The notes beneath the pieces are model-generated. The model saw only the letters and a program-made list of their open reading frames with translations, made no database searches and was not told the DNA's origin. Shown one piece after another: positions 45,736-57,295 of a stretch of 64,000 nucleotides of DNA (positions are counted from its first letter, which is position 1; every line of letters begins with the position of its first letter). This DNA is from Nicotiana tabacum (taxonomy: Eukaryota > Streptophyta > Magnoliopsida > Solanales > Solanaceae). Made by a program: the position numbers and the translations under genes. The stretch is from contig NC_134095.1 in assembly GCF_000715075.1 (NCBI RefSeq), forward strand, positions 53,124,806 to 53,188,805, given 5' to 3'.

Positions 45736-46755
45736 ATACCAGAACTGGTAACCTGCAATTTTTCATAAGTCTAAAACCACTCCGAAACACTCCCGAGCCC
45801 TCAAGGCTCCTAACTAAACACATGCACTAACTCAACATCATCATACGAACCTATCCATGCGATCAAATCGCCAAACTAACCTCAAAAACAATGAATCAAA
45901 CCTCAAAAATCACGAGTTTTCCAAAAACTTCATCAAGTTTCAAATTTAGGATTTCAAGTCCGAAACACGTCAAACGACGTCCGATTTTAATCAAACTTTA
46001 CAAAAACGTCTTAAATCATATATAAGACCTGTACCGGGCGCCGGAACCAAAATACGGGCCTGATACCAACACGTTCTAATCCAATTTCATTTCAATTTTC
46101 CTTAACAATTTCAGAAAAACAATTTCCTTTAAAAAATTTATTTCTCGGGCTCGGGACCTCGGAATTTGATTCCGGGCATACGCCCGAGTTCCATATTTTC
46201 CTACGGACCCTTCGGGACCTTCAAATCACGGGTCTGGATCCGTTTACCCAAAATATTGACCGAAGTCAATTTTATTCATGTTAAACTCAATACATCACAT
46301 TCTTCAAGAGAATATCATATTGACAGTTTATGGTAATTCTAACCATTAAGAATTATCCAATGAGTCGGTTCAATGATCATATCTCTATATGCATCATCTA
46401 TCTATGTGATTTAGTTAATGAGATCAACTAATCTTTATCCCATAAAGACGATCACATAAATATTGATCTAACCGGATTACTAATGTCCAAATTAATAATC
46501 CTACGATCAAGAACAAATTTAGATTAAATTGTAAGAGACTTTGCTCTCATTATCATGATCTCTATCACGATGACAAATCTCAAAATTTAATCAAGGACCT
46601 TATCAAATTAATCAAACAATTAATAATAACTATGATAAAAGAATGCCATATATTTTTATATCAAATAACGTTCACAAAAATATATTCAAATCATCAAATA
46701 TGAGATTAGATATATGGTATATCTACTATATCCCTAACACCAACTACAATCAGTA

Positions 46756-46823
46756 GCTTGTTTGATCAAACTTTTAAAATGAATGAAATGCTTGTTTGAT
46801 CAAACTTTTAAAATCAATGAAAT
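46756..46823. repeat. 34-bp tandem duplication
   Basis: Two adjacent 34-bp units starting GCTTGTTTGATCAAACTTTT differ at one base (GAATG/CAATG). They lie in AT-rich DNA (46740-47283) that otherwise shows no gene. Confidence 0.85.
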
Positions 46824-47319
46824 GCTCTATTTAAAAGTATTTTTTCTAAAAGTTCTTTTGATGCGAAGCTATTTTTTATTTCTTAAAAATTGTGTTTGCT
46901 TTTATTCAAAAGGCTTTTTATTTCATCTAAAAGCTTGATTAGACATTTTAACTTTCGAAAAGAATAAAAGCTCCTTTAATTTTGGAGAAGCTGGCAAAAA
47001 AAGACTACAAGTCGATTGTAGTGGAGAAGCCGACATTAGTACAAGTAAACTGTTTAATGATTGGAAATATTGTCATTCTCCTCTGACTAATTTAATTTAA
47101 GCCATACAATTTATAAAAGATATTAAAATTTCATTTGTTTCTTTAATGTATCAGAAGAAAAAGAGATAGGAGCTTGATTTATCGGTCTAACTCTCCTCTC
47201 TCCTTTAACAATAGACCCAAAAGGGGAAAGAAGTAATAATTGCTTGAGTTTTTTACTTTTTTCCATCACTGTCGTAGTGCCAACTGCCAAGTATGGCTGT
47301 CCAACGGGCCGGACCGGCC

Positions 47320-47460
47320 CGTCTCATCTCACGTCCTGTCCCGATTCAATCCCGTCCCGTCCCGGTTCAAGTTAAATTAAATGAGTCAATGTTAAACGGG
47401 ACACGGGACGGCGGACGGCCATTTCGTCCCGTTTCAACCCGTCCCGTCCCGCGTCCCACC
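47320..47460. repeat. Left subterminal GTCCCGTCCC repeats of hAT
   Basis: About eight GTCCCG/CGGGAC words in direct and inverted order follow the left terminal repeat. The matching right-hand block is at 62175-62320. Such clustered subterminal motifs are the transposase-binding sites in Ac-type hAT elements (known for the family). Confidence 0.7.
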
Positions 47461-47642
47461 AGAAATTAAATTATTTTTTTAAAAAAAATTAGTCGTTAGG
47501 CAACGGCTTAAATGGCAAAAATAGTCGTTGCCAACGGTCCAAACAGCCCCTACACCCCCCCCCCCTAAAACACTCCTACCCTCCCCAAACTTTTAATATA
47601 ACCCCTAAGTTTATTAAATTATACTTTGGCCCTATTTTCTAC

Positions 47643-47650
47643 TATAAATA
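47643..47650 (+). promoter_or_regulatory. TATA box of hAT transposase gene
   Basis: TATAAATA lies about 400 bases upstream of the start codon at 48048, followed by a C/T-rich leader with CTCTCAAAGCACTT. Position and strand fit the transposase promoter. Confidence 0.6.
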
Positions 47651-48047
47651 CCCCCATTCTTCTTTATTTTTTTTCACAAAAAATCAATTTCCTCTCTCAA
47701 AGCACTTACATTCTAATATTCTATATTATTCTCTCAATTTTGTTACTATCAAGTATCAAGTGATATCTTTCAAGTTTCAACTTTCAAGTATTTGGGCAAA
47801 TTTTTTGGAGCAACCTTCAAGCTTCAAATTAATTCGTCAAGTATTTGGAGCAACAATTTTGGCAATTTCATCAAGTTTCAATATTTAATCACGGTGCACT
47901 CGTTCTATCTTCCTAATTTTAATATATAATTTTTGCGTATCATTTTAGTGCTTAGTTATTGTGTTTACTTTACGTGTTATATTTTCGTATTTCATTTATG
48001 TGTTTAATATTTGTGTTAGTTTTTTAATTTAATTTCGTATTTAAATT

Positions 48048-48302
48048 ATGGCACCTAAAAATGTATTTGGTATTTTTAAAAAAAGTAGTAAAAAAATAGT
48101 AAAGGTAAAAGTAGTAGTAATCCTAATCCTAACCCTTCTCCTAGACCTAGAGTTAGAAAGCATATTGATGAAATGACTCATGTTGATGAAACTTCATTTT
48201 CCCAACCCCCACATTTTATGATGTTCATATCGGAGAACAATTAGATCATGAAACTTTACAAAGACAATTTGGCAAGGATATTTTATTTGAGGATGAAGTA
48301 AA
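48048..48302 (+). pseudogene. hAT transposase, 5' coding part
   Basis: ATG at 48048 begins a short Lys/Ser-rich N-terminus. A one-base frame change in the A-rich run near 48090-48100 shifts the reading frame. The shifted frame (acidic, with DEMTHVDE) then runs to the retrotransposon target site GTAAA at 48298-48302. It continues in register at 59549. This part forms the disordered lead-in before the BED finger. Confidence 0.7.
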
Positions 48303-51251
48303 TGTCACGACCCGTATTTCCCATCCTCGGGAGTCGTGATGGCGCCTACTAGTGGGAGCTAGGCAAGCCAAACCTTAACTACTTAATGCATTTTCATATT
48401 ACTTTTTTTTAACAAATACCAGGCGATAATATGATAACATCGGAATTTAAATGAATAAGCGGAAGACAATAATTATATAACTCAAGACTACGTCGATTAA
48501 AACCTTCAAATCCTCAATACCCAAAACATGGTGTCACAGTGCCACAGACTGTCTAAGAGTCACTACAAACAAAGTCTGAAGAAAATACAATAAACTATTT
48601 CTGAACAAAAGAAAATGAAACAGGGAATAGAGATAGAGGGAGACGCCAGGGCCCACGAACGCCTGCGGGTCTACCTTGGGTCTCCGGGTGGACTGAAAGA
48701 AGCCCTCCAACTACTGTCTGTAAGCTGCTCCGGGATCTGCACATAGTGCAGAGTGTAGTATCAGCACAACCGACCCCATGTGCTGGTAAGTGTCTAGCCT
48801 AACCTCGGTGAGGTAGTGACGAGGCTAGGACTAGACTACCAAATAAACCTGTGCAATTTAAATATATACAGCGAAAGGAAAAATACAGAAGTAACCAATA
48901 AATATGGGAAGGGGAAACATGTTGTGAGGGAGAGACAATTCTGAATGGCAAGGCATCATTTAAGGAATGAAGCAACATAACCCGGATACCAATATGAAAT
49001 CAAGAATCAATAAGTACACGGCATCACCCTTCGTGCTTTTACTCCCGTCCTCACCACAACATATATATATAATAGGGACGTGCACGACATCACCCTTCGT
49101 ACTTTTACTCTCCGTCCTCACCAGATAATCAATAGAATCGGCACAGAATGGTATATCGTGCGGCACGGTATCACCCTTCGTGCTTTACACTCTTTCCTCA
49201 CAAATAACAATGCACGACATCACCCTTCGTGCTTTATCACTCTTCCTCACCCAAACAACAGTCACAAACAATAGGGTGAGGGAATAAAAAAGTATATGAT
49301 AGGAAATCCCGGCCAGGGAGCACAATTAAGTAATTAAATTCCGGTAAGGGAAAAACATCAACAGTATCAACATCCCGGCAAGGGAGATAACCAAATAAGC
49401 AATAGTATCGAGGTATGGGAACAATTTAATAACCTTTCCTCTTTTCACTTTTACTACACAACTCGCTTTACCACTTGAGTCAATGCTCCAAAGGGTTCAA
49501 CCAACTCACTTACTTTCACAAATTTGCAATATAACTTGAGCTATTGCTCCTCGATGTTCGAAAGTCACAAATACTTCCTTAACTTTTCACAACAAATAGA
49601 AATCACTTCTAAGGCATAAATTATTCAACGAAATCATGAAAATATCATTATAGACTCACGGTCATGCTAGACACCAACGTATAGATACTCGTCATCATGC
49701 CTATACGTCGTACACAATCAATACCACATAGTAAATAGGACTCAACTCCTAATCCCTCAAGCTAAGGTTAGACCAAACACTTACCTCGATGCTTTGAACA
49801 CAACTCAAGTCTCAATTATAGCTTTACCCCTTGATTCCACCACCAATCTGCTCGAATCTAGTCACAAGTTACTTAATTACATCAATAAACGCTAAATGAA
49901 TCAATTTGAATGCATAAAAAATGAATTTCCCAAAGTTTTGTCCAAAACGTCAAAAATCTCCCCCGGCCCACGTGGTCAAAACCTGAGGTTCGAACCAAAA
50001 CCCAATTACCCATTCCCCACGAACTCAAATATATAATTTGTTTTGAAATCGGACCTCAAATTGAGGTCCAAATCTCCAGTTTTGAAAAATCTAGGTTCTA
50101 CACAAAACACCCAATTTCCCCCATGAAAATCTTTGATTTTTGGTTGAAATCATGTTAAAAGATGTTAATGATTGAAAGAAAGGAGTAAAAACTAACTTAC
50201 AATCGATTTGGATGAAGACTTGTTCTTGGAAAATCGCCCAAAGGAGTTGTGTTTTGAAAAAGATGTGAAATATGACTTAAAATCGGCTAAGTATAGAAAA
50301 ATGCAGGCTCAGTTATGGGAAATGCGAACAGGGGTTCGCAACCTCTGCAGATGTGGGAAATGTGAAACAGGGTTCGCATTTGCGAACCCTTTGAAAATCC
50401 CGGACTTTCGCATTTGCGAACCAATTGGTCACATTTGCGAACCAATTGGTCGCATTTGCGATAAGGCCTGCACAATCCATTTCTCGCATTTACGAGCTCG
50501 CATTTGTGAGACTGGATTCACAAATGCGAAGCCTACAGATCAGAAATGCAGCAGCTATCTTTCAATGTCCAAAAATGCACCCGTGGCCTATCCAAAACTC
50601 ACCCGAGCCCTCGGGGCTCTAAACCAAATATACACACAACCTCAAAAATATCCTACGGACTTATCTGTGCAATCAAATCGCCAAAATAACATCATATAAA
50701 TCGAATTAAACCTCAAAATCCATGAATTCTTTCAAACCTCATAAAATATCAATTTTTCCAATTTATGTCCGAATCACGTCAAACTACGTCCATTTTTCAC
50801 AAAATTTTATAGGAAGGACATAAAACATATATAAGACCTGTACCGGGCGTCGCAACCAAAATACGGGCCTCATACCACCGCTTTTTAATCAGACTTCATT
50901 TCAATTTTTCTTAAACATTTCCAGAAAACAATTTTTCTTAAAAATTCATTTCTCGGGCTTGGGACCTCGGAATTCGATTTCGGGTATACGCCCAAGTCCC
51001 ATATTTTCTTACGGACCCTCCGGGACCGTCGAATCACGGGTCCGGGTCCGTTTACCCAAAATATTGACCGAAGTCAAATTTACTCTTTTTAACATCAAAA
51101 CTTAGCATTTTTCACAGAATTCCATATTTTAGCTTTCCGGTTACGCGCTCGGACTGCGCATGCAAATCGAGGCGACTCTAAATAAGGTTTTCAAAGCCTC
51201 AGAATCACAAAATTCAATTAAAAACAGGTGATAACCCTTTGGGTCGTCACA
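48303..51251 (-). repeat. 3' LTR of Tekay-like element
   Basis: 2949 bp, TGTCACGACCCG to GGGTCGTCACA. Contains four or so CATCACCCTTCGTGCTTT repeats (49020-49240), CCCGGCAAGGGA-type repeats (49310-49390) and a CpG-palindrome array of GCATTTGCGAACC words (50310-50535). No gene. Confidence 0.92.
50310..50535 (-). repeat. CpG-containing GCATTTGCGAACC array in LTR
   Basis: About eight words of the form TTCGCATTTGCGAA, several perfect palindromes, within 225 bp. The counterpart in the other LTR (58545-58830) has extra units: for example TTCGCATTTGCGAACC is retained near 58560 where this copy has a deletion. Confidence 0.8.
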
Positions 51252-51267
51252 TTCTCCACCTCTAAAA
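51252..51267 (-). promoter_or_regulatory. Polypurine tract
   Basis: Minus-strand TTTTAGAGGTGGAGAA immediately precedes the 3' LTR start (TGTGACGACCC), the normal plus-strand primer position. Confidence 0.8.
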
Positions 51268-51389
51268 CAATCGTTCGTCCTCGAATGGACAAAAGAAGGA
51301 AGTACCTGAGTCGGGGAAAAGATGAGGATAACGGCTCCGCATATCGGACTAGGACTCCAGGTCGATGCCTCAGGAGGCTGACATCTCCT

Positions 51390-54300
51390 CTGAACACGAA
51401 TAGAAGGAAAACTCTTAGATCTCAACTGATGAACCTGCCGGTATAGAATAGCTACTGGCTCCTCCTCATAAGACAAGTCCTTGTCCAACTGGACAGTGCT
51501 AAAATATAACACGTGGGATGGATTGTCGTGATATTTCCGGAGCATGGACACATGAAAAACTGGATGCATGACTGATAAGCTTGGTAGCAATGCAAGTCTA
51601 TAAGCCACCTCTCCTACTCGATCAAGAATCTCAAACGGGTCAATGAACCTAGGGCTAAGCTTGCCCTTCTTTTCAAATCTCATCACGCCCTTCATAGGCA
51701 ATACTCGGAGCAACACCCGCTCACCAACCATAAAAGCCACATCTCGAACCTTGCGATCTGCATAACTCTTTTGCCTGGACTGAGCTGTACGCAGCCTATC
51801 CTGAATGATCCTGTCCTTGTCCAAGGCCTCCTGAACCAGATCCGTACTCAACAACCGAGCCTCTCCCAGCTCAAACCATCCAACCGGAGATCGACACCGC
51901 CTACCTTACAAAGCCTCATAAGGATCTATCTGAATACTCGACTGGTATCTGTTGTTGTAGGCAAACTCTGCTAAAGGCAAGAACTGATCCCACGAACCCC
52001 CAAAGTCAATAACACAAGCTCTAAGCATATCCTCCAATATTTAAATAGTCCGCTCAGACTGCCCGTCCGTCTGAGGATGAAATGTTGTACTCAACTCAAC
52101 TTGGGTGCCCAACTCTCGCTGAACTGCTCTCCAGAAACGCGAGGTGAACTGCGTACCTCGGTCTGAAATGATAGATACCGGCACAGCATGAAGGTGAACA
52201 ATCTCCTGGATATAGATCTCAGCTAACCTCTCGGATGAATAAGAGACTACCACAGGAATAAAGTGCACTGACTTGGTCAGCCTATCATCAATGACCCAAA
52301 CTGCGTCAAACTTCTTCCAAGTCAGCGAAAGTCCAGTAATGAAGTCCATAGTGATCCGCTCCCACTTCCACTCGGGAAGCTCAATCCTCTGAAACAATCT
52401 ACCAGGCTTCTGATGCTCATACTTAACCTTCTGACAATTCAAATACTGAGCCACATATGCAACGATATCTTTCTTTATTCTACGCCACCAATAATGATGC
52501 CGCAAATCCTGATACATCTTCGCGGCACCCGGATGAATAGAATACCGGGAACTATAGGCCTCCTCTAAAATCAACTCTCAAAACCCATCCACATTGGGCA
52601 CACAAACTCGACCTCGAAATCTCAAAACTCCATCAGCATCTAAGGTAACCTGCTTGGAACCTCCATGCTGCACTGTGTCTCTAAGGACACACAAATGGGG
52701 ATCATCAAACTGTCGATCATGGATACGCTCCAATAATGAAGAACGAGTGACTGTGCAAGCTAATACCCGACTAGGCTCAAAAATGTCCAACCTCACAAAC
52801 CGATTGGCCAAGGCCTGAACATCCAATGACGACGGCCTCTCACCGACCGAAATATAAGCAAGACTGCCCATACTGGCTGACTTTCTACTCAAGGCATCGA
52901 CCACCACATTAGCCTTTCCCAGGTGATATAAGATAGTGATGTCATAATCATTCAACAACTCCAACCACCTCCTCTGCCTCAAATTCAACTCTTTTTGCTT
53001 GAATAGATACTGAAGACTCTTGTGATCAGTGAACACCTCACATGCCATGCCATACAGATAATGCCTCAAAATCTTCAATGCGTGAACAATGGTTGTCAAC
53101 TCTAAATCATAGATCGGGTAGTTCTTTTCATGAATCTTCAACTGCCTCGAAGCATAGGCAATGACCTTGCCATACTGTCTCAACACTGCACCAAGTCCAA
53201 CATGGGAAGCATCACAATAAACTATGTAAGGCCCTGAACCTGTGGGTAACACTAACACCGGTGTCGTAGTCAGAGCTGTCTTGAGCCTCTGAAAGCTCAC
53301 CTCACACTCGTTTGACTATCTGAACTGGGCACCCTTCTGGGTCAACCTAGTCATCGGAGCTACAATAGATGAGAACCCCTCCACGAACCGACGATAGTAG
53401 TCTACCAATCCCAAGAAACTTCGAATCTCTATAGCTGATGCTGGTCTAGGCTAGTTCTTGACTACCTCAATCTTCTTCGGGTCAACTGGAATGCCCTTTA
53501 CTGATACGACATGACCTAGAAATGCAACTGAACTCAACCAAAACTCACACTTTGAGAACTTAGCATATAGCTGACTATCCTTCAGAGTTTGGAGGACCAC
53601 TCTGAGATGCTGTTCGTGCTCCTCCTGGCTGCGAGAATATATCATAATATCATCAATGAAGAATATCACGAACGAATCCAAATAAGGCCTGAACACTCGG
53701 TTATCAAATCCATAAAAGCTGCTGGGGCATTTGTCAACCCGAATGACATAACCAAGAATGCTCGTACCGAGTGCGGAATGCTGTCTTAGGGACATCGGAT
53801 GCCCTAATCCTCAACTGATAGTAGCCAGATCTCAAATCAATCTTTGAAAATACCTTGGCACCCCGAAGATGATCGAACAAATCATCAATCCTCGGCAATG
53901 GATACTTATTCTTGATTGTAACCTTGTTCAACTGCTGGTAATCAATGCACATTCTCATCGAGCCATCCTTTTTCTTAACAAACAACACCGAAGGACCCCA
54001 AGGCAAAACACTAGGCCTAATGAAACCCTTCTCAATCAAGTCCTGCAACTACTCCTTCAGCTCCTTCAACTCGGGCGGGTCTATACGATACATCGGAATA
54101 GAAATGGGCTGGGTGCTCGGAGCCAAATCAATGCAAAAGTCAATATCCCTGTCGGGTGGCATACCCGGCAGGTTTGAAGGGTTCAGGAAACTTACGAACA
54201 ACGGGCACAGAATCAATAGAAGGGACCTCAGCACTAGAATCACGAACATAAGCTAGATAGGCCAAACACCCCTTCTCGACCATACGCCGAGCCTTCACAT

Positions 54301-54760
54301 ATGAGATAACACTGTGGGTAGAATGACCAGGAGTCCCTCTCTACTCTAAACGGGGCAAATCCGGTAAGGCTAAGGTCATAGTCTTGGCATGACAGTCCAA
54401 GATAGCGTGGTAAGGTGATAACCAGTTCATCCCCAATATAACATCGAAATCGACCATGTCTAGAAGCAACAAATTCACACGAGTCTCAAGACCCCCAATC
54501 ACAACTACACAAGAGCGATGAACTCGATCTACCACAATAGCATCACCCACTGATGTAGACACATAAATAGGAATACTCAATGAATCACTAGGCATGACCA
54601 GGTACGGTGCAAAATAAGATGACACATACGACTAGGTAGACCCTGGATCAAATAACACTAATGCATCTCTATCACAAACCAGAATAGTACCTGTAATGAC
54701 TGCATCTGAAGCCTCAGCCTCGGGTCTAGCTGGAAAGGCATAACATCGGGGTTGGGCCCC
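51390..54760 (-). pseudogene. Tekay-like pol
   Basis: Read right to left. The protease begins near 54700, with a stop inside the active-site neighbourhood and SYVSSYFAPYL after it. The RT spans 54250-53450, with [25 protein letters not shown], a frameshift near 53740 and an intact FIDD at 53649-53660. RNase H (53300-52850) contains YCDASHVG and [10 protein letters not shown]. The integrase (52574-52041) has [25 protein letters not shown] and a QSERTI end. A tail to ~51400 includes PVAILYRQVHQLRSK, the start of a decayed chromodomain. Stops lie at about 54341, 54049, 53451, 52578, 52041 and 51870. Enzyme order is that of chromoviruses. Inactive. Confidence 0.88.
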
Positions 54761-54769
54761 ACCACCCTG

Positions 54770-56285
54770 AACCACATCTCTGGGATGGCCTATTGTTGGT
54801 TGGCCTCCATCTCTGGCGGCCTGAGCTCCACCTCTAGGACCTCTACCTCCACCTCTAGCACCTCTACCCCCACATCTAGCTGGTTGGGTGGGCTGTCGAA
54901 CACCTGGTGCCTGTACTATAGCTCAAGAACCCTGATGTTGGGAGCTACCCGGTGCTCGAGGGCAAAACTTGGCAATGTGACTTGGATCGCCACAAGTGTA
55001 ACAAGCCCTCGGCTGCTGAGACTACTGGCCCTGTCGACCTGAATGACCACCTCGGAAACTCTGAAGTGGTGGTGCACTGATGGGAGTTGGTGGTGCAATA
55101 TAAGGTTGTTGATCAGAATAAGGCATCTGAGAACCACGACCACCTGAAGTACCTTGAGAGACCTGGAGAGCTGACTGAAAGGGCCTAGAAGGATGGCCTC
55201 TACCATATGAATCTCTACCTCCAGACGAGGTACCACTGAATCTGCCTGAATGACGGGGTCTCTTATTCGACCCATGACCACCTCCCTGCGACAGAACCAT
55301 CTCAACTCTATGGGCCACATTGGCCGCCTCCTGAAAAATGATCTCACTCCCATCCTCCTTAGCCATCTGGAGACGAATCGGCTGAATAAGACCGTTGATA
55401 AACCTCCTCACCCTTTCTCTCTTTCTCTCACTCTCTCTCGGTAGGAAGTATGATAAGAGCATGGAGAGCTAGATCGATGAACCTGGTCTCATACTGGGTG
55501 ACCGTCATGGAACCCTGCTGGAGGCACTCAAACTGCCTCCGATAGGCCTCCCTCTGAGTCACGGGGAGAAACTTCTCCAGAAATAACACTGTAAACTGCT
55601 CCCAAGTCAAGGATGGCGACCCGACTGGCCTAGCTAAGCAATAGTCCCTCCACCAAGTCTTGGTGGATCCAGACAGGCGAAATGTAGCAAAATCGACCCC
55701 ATTGGTCTCAATAATACCCATGTTCCGGAGAACCTCGTGGCAACTATCCAGATAATCCTGGGGATCCTCAGTACATGCACCACTGAAAGTAGAAGTGAAA
55801 AGCTTGGTGAACCTATCCAGCCTCCACAAAGCATTGGCAGACATAGCCGATCCATCGCCGGTTTGAGCCACTACACCCGGCTAAACTGTCACAGCTGGCT
55901 GAACTGCTAGAACCTGAACCTGGGGAGCTACATGCTCCGGAGTGCGTGTAGCAGGAGTTTAAGCCCCTCCTCCAGCCTAAGAAGTGGCTGGTGTTACAGG
56001 AAGTAAACCTGCTCGGGTGAAACTCTCCATGAGGCCCACCAATCGTACCAGAGCGTCCTAAAGAACTGGGGTGGCAGTGAACCCCTCTGGGACCTGAGCT
56101 GGGCCTACCGGAACTGCTAGGGCCAGAACCTCCTCCTCAAAATCAACCTAAGGCTCCGCCACTGGTGCTGCTGCTCGGGGCTGAGCTCTGCCCCTACCTC
56201 AGCCTCGGCCTCTGCCCCTAATGGGAGCTACTGCTGGGGGCTTAGGCAGTTGAGCGGTAGATGAGGAAGCGCGTGTTCTCTCCAA
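54770..56285 (-). pseudogene. Tekay-like gag
   Basis: The position of the start codon (56285-56283) reads TTG, whereas the related gag has ATG at 23444; loss of start is inferred. An Arg/Gly- and Pro-rich N-terminus with stops precedes a clean capsid frame (55871-55428, with TKTWWRDY and TVLFLEKFLP). A frameshift follows at the GA-rich tract near 55430. The C-terminal part has a zinc knuckle CYTCGDPSHIAKFC (about 55007-54960) and ends before the protease. Confidence 0.83.
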
Positions 56286-56467
56286 CTGCGAAAGAACAGA
56301 GTAGAAATTCAATTAGTATTGGGAAGCAGAACCGCACGACAAGAAAGAACAGATGTGAAGTTTTTCCTAACTCTGTAGCCTCTGGGGGATAAATACAGAC
56401 GTCTCTGTACCGATCCCTCAAACTCTACTAAGATTAATTGTGAACCGTGAGACCTGTGTAACCGAGA

Positions 56468-56479
56468 GCTCTGATACCA
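56468..56479 (-). promoter_or_regulatory. Primer binding site, tRNA-iMet
   Basis: Minus-strand TGGTATCAGAGC, three bases from the 5' LTR edge at 56483, complementary to the initiator tRNA-Met 3' end. Confidence 0.88.
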
Positions 56480-56482
56480 ACT

Positions 56483-57236
56483 TGTCACGAGCCGGATTTC
56501 CCATCCTCGGGAGTCGTGATGGCGCCTACTAGTGGGAGCTAGGCAAGCCAAACCTTAACTACTTAATGCATTTTCATGTTACTTCTTTTTAACAAATACC
56601 AGGCGATAATACGATAACATCGGAATTTAAATGAATAAGCGGAAGACAATAATTATATAACTCAAGACTACGTCTATTACAACCTTCAAATCCTCAATAC
56701 CCAAAACATGGTGTCACAGTGCCACAGACTGTCTAAGAGTCACTACAAACAAAGTCTGAAGAAAATACAATAAACTATTTCTGAACAAAAGAAAATGAAA
56801 ACAGGGAATAGAGATAGAGGGAGACGCCAGGGCCCACGAACGCCTGCGGGTCTACCTTGGGTCTCCGGGTGGACTGAAAGAAGCCCTCCAACTACTGTCT
56901 ATAAGATGCTCCGGGATCTGCACATAGTGCAGAGTGTAGTATCAGCACAACCGACCCCATGTGCTGGTAAGTGTCTAGCCTAACCTCGGTGAGGTAGTGA
57001 CGAGGCTAGGACTAGACTACCAAATAAACCTGTGCAATTTAAATATATACAGCGAAAGGAAAAATACAGAAGTAACCAATAAATATGGGAAGGGGAAACA
57101 TGTTGTAAGGAAGAGACAATTCTGAATGGCAAGGCATCATTTAAGGAATGAAGCAACATAACCCGGATACCAATATGAAATCAAGAATCAATAAGTACAC
57201 GGCATCACCCTTCGTGCTTTTACTTTCGTCCTCACC

Positions 57237-57295
<59 letters not shown>

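Larger units (their letters stand above)
40326..46290 (-). mobile_element. Solo Tekay LTR, 3'-truncated, containing a second LTR
   Basis: TGTCACGACCAGG at 40326 opens an LTR of the same family as 48303-51251. Shared features are the CACCCTTCGTGCTTT repeats (41056-41290), the CCCGGCAAGGGA repeats (41345-41460) and a CpG array (45405-45735). It is split by another LTR at 41724-44774. The distal ~170 bp expected up to GGGTCGTCACA are missing; it ends at about 46290 in a repeat of the flanking Copia LTR sequence. Confidence 0.75.
35796..46739 (-). mobile_element. Copia retrotransposon, 5' half, with nested LTRs
   Basis: A minus-strand Ty1/copia element read right to left: long 5' LTR (37883-46739, including insertions), iMet primer site, ~1.1-kb leader, gag with degenerate zinc knuckle, and protease. 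Integrase, RT and the 3' LTR are missing because the element ends abruptly against the Tekay LTR at 35795. Its LTR hosts one MITE and two nested Tekay LTRs. Confidence 0.82.
37883..46739 (-). repeat. 5' LTR of Copia element (interrupted)
   Basis: On the minus strand the LTR opens TGTTAGGGATATAGTAG at 46739 and ends CAATCCTTCA at 37883. Removing the insertion at 40326-46290 and one of the two duplicated 155-bp segments leaves about 2.7 kb, of which ~0.8 kb is a MITE. A palindromic CCAATTCTAAATTGGAT occurs twice (about 39230 and 39330). Confidence 0.75.
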
